DNA of 64,000 nucleotides, from contig JBBBDQ010001269.1 of the NCBI GenBank assembly GCA_037127315.1, positions 1,502,501-1,566,500 on the forward strand, read 5' to 3'. Shown one piece after another: positions 62,566 through 64,000 of the stretch. Both the position numbers and the translations under genes were made by a program. Positions within the stretch are counted from its first letter, which is position 1. Every line of letters begins with the position of its first letter. Below the pieces are notes generated by a model, which was not told the DNA's origin, searched no databases, and was given only the letters and a program-made list of their open reading frames with translations. Source of the DNA: Ascarosepion bandense (taxonomy: Eukaryota; Mollusca; Cephalopoda; Sepiida; Sepiidae).

Positions 62566-62840
62566 TGTTTTCTGAATCCAGTGATTTAACACGCTTTGCT
62601 GATTAAAGGGTATTAATGACGGATGACTCTAAATCTGATTATGATATGAAAGAAATAGGATTGGCAAAATTCAGATATGGATGAAGGCTTCTGAAACTAA
62701 ATGACATGATTTATTCATTGATTTGTACGCCTTATTGTTGTTTAACGTCAAAAAATATTTTTTAGAATGGACGAATTTTTATTGCGTTTATAATGATTAA
62801 TGATACAAGTTTTACTAATAAACCTTTAGCAATAAGATTA
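62566..62840. other. No feature recognised
   Basis: AT-rich spacer. Confidence 0.4.
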
Positions 62841-62844
62841 AGAT

Positions 62845-63060
62845 GTGGATTGATACCATTCCTAATAGTATTTGCGCGTAAGTTTATATAACGGAAACAA
62901 GTGATATTAAAACACGGCTCTCCGATTAAAAATTTTGTGCCAATATCTATTACACCAACTACATACCTAAGCTTACAGCACTATCAATTCACAGGCGGTA
63001 TTTCATAGACGTACTGAGCATACTCTACGTTGCTTAACTTCGGTTATTGTACGAGGAACG
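62845..63060 (-). mobile_element. Chimeric 5S/tRNA SINE, copy 3, degenerate
   Basis: In sense: GTACAATAACCGAAGTTAAG, CAACGTAGAG (5S remnant, about 63050-62970), AGTGCTGTAAGC, then a diverged tRNA-like head and CORE-like body. Same junction order as copies 1 and 2. Confidence 0.7.
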
Positions 63061-63357
63061 ATGTTTCAACTTGATTTCTCCATAAGCCCGAATTTCATTG
63101 AAGAGTTGCTTTTAATTTCTCTCACAATACGAATGGAGAAAATTAAAACGATTTATTCAATTTTTAATCTCTCATTTTGGGGTTTTTCATTTTTCAAAAT
63201 AAATACTCAGTTCTATTATGCTAATTATATGTTTGAGACAAAATCTTTGGCCCCCGACCTCTTATCATGCATTACACCACTGACGTGCGGTATTAGATAA
63301 ATATCTTTACACACAGTATCAACATAACTGAAGTTGCTATTTATTCCCGGTAAGCAC
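63061..63357. other. No gene supported
   Basis: The 79-aa frame 63061-63300 has no motif and is AT-driven. Confidence 0.35.
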
Positions 63358-63922
63358 ATTTCCGATTTCGAATTCCAGTTGAATTCATTGCATTCACTTA
63401 CGCGCAAATACCCTTGGGAAAGGTATTAATCAGTCTCTCCCTTCCAGTTATGGGTTAAATAACAGGACAGATTGGGTTCTATAGCCTTGGCTGGCAACCA
63501 GTCTACCTCATAAAGCAATGGCAACCTACTGCGGGATAATCAGTCATGTCTCTTTCAAGACATGATCGACCAAAACGTGTATCACGTACAGTACTTAACT
63601 GACTGACTGAATATAATAGTTGGAAACATAATTAAAACTTCTACTGGGTATAAAGTCGGGGATCAGTTTTATATTGTCCTGAAATAATAAACTGATCCCA
63701 CACTAATTACTATTTAATACTATAATACATTTCTTTTTTCTACAGCTATGGGTCAAATAAGTGGACAGATTGGGTTCTAAAGCCTTGGTTGGCAACCAGT
63801 CTACCGCAGAAACCAATGGCAGCCTACTGCGGGATACTCTTCTGCCCAGTCAGTCATGTCTCTTTTGAGACATGATCACCCAAGGGTGTTTCACGTATGG
63901 CACTTAACTGAACTGACTGAAG
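63358..63922 (+). mobile_element. Composite SINE A dimer with hairpin linker, copy 5 (head truncated)
   Basis: The first unit begins inside the head (TTTCGAATTCCAGTTG) and ends at about 63608. Linker 63611-63742 with hairpin 63658-63703. Second 3' unit 63743-63920, ending CACTTAACTGAACTGACTGA. A five-fold repeat of the same plan across 37 kb. Confidence 0.9.
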
Positions 63923-64000
63923 CGCATTTGCACAGAGATATATACACCCACGCATTTTTATGAAGAGAGCATAGAGATATAAGACATCAACGTCTAGCTC

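Overview
This window reads as intergenic or intronic DNA of a cephalopod mollusc, probably an octopod. The grounds are very high densities of (AT)n and (CA)n microsatellites, tRNA-derived SINEs with a CORE-like middle of the type described from octopus and squid, and several lineages of decayed non-LTR retrotransposons. I found no convincing host protein gene. Nearly every long open frame is a fragment of a transposon, a shadow of one, or a translated microsatellite. The genus assignment is inference.

Layout. 0-5 kb: jockey-like LINE copies, including a nearly full-length one on the minus strand (about 1.0-4.56 kb). 5-9 kb: AT-tract-associated foldback repeats, a 14-bp minisatellite and a Helitron-like piece. 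9-16 kb: more jockey-like LINE relics and a duplicated block that ends in SINEs. 16-21 kb: AT-rich foldback elements, then an RTE-like LINE nested inside a jockey-like LINE. 21-36 kb: alternating LINE tails and SINEs, many joined by one recurrent palindromic linker. 36-56 kb: ribozyme-bearing repeats, SINEs, a 120-bp array, and LINE and Tc1 relics. 57-58.3 kb: a complete but dead mariner transposon. 58-64 kb: a SINE inserted in a LINE, another Helitron-like piece, and chimeric 5S/tRNA SINEs.

Three organised systems stand out. (1) Many repeats next to (AT)n tracts carry type I hammerhead ribozyme folds (CTGANGA, stem II, GAAA, stem III, NUH cleavage triplet, closing stem I). They belong to several families with different but complementary stem I sequences. 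Some families also have a tRNA-like pol III promoter. Some copies are head-to-tail dimers with a period of about 306-314 bp; others are head-to-head inverted pairs. They resemble retrozymes or Penelope-linked ribozyme repeats. (2) A short palindrome built on GGGGGATCAGTTT / AAACTGATCCCCC sits between duplicated 3' segments of three unrelated retroelements (the main SINE, the RTE-like LINE and the jockey-like LINE). (3) Two chimeric non-autonomous families occur: a 5S-rRNA head fused to the tRNA-type SINE, and a SINE-sized element made only of the 5' head and 3' tail of the jockey-like LINE.

All structure calls were made by eye. No database search or folding program was run.
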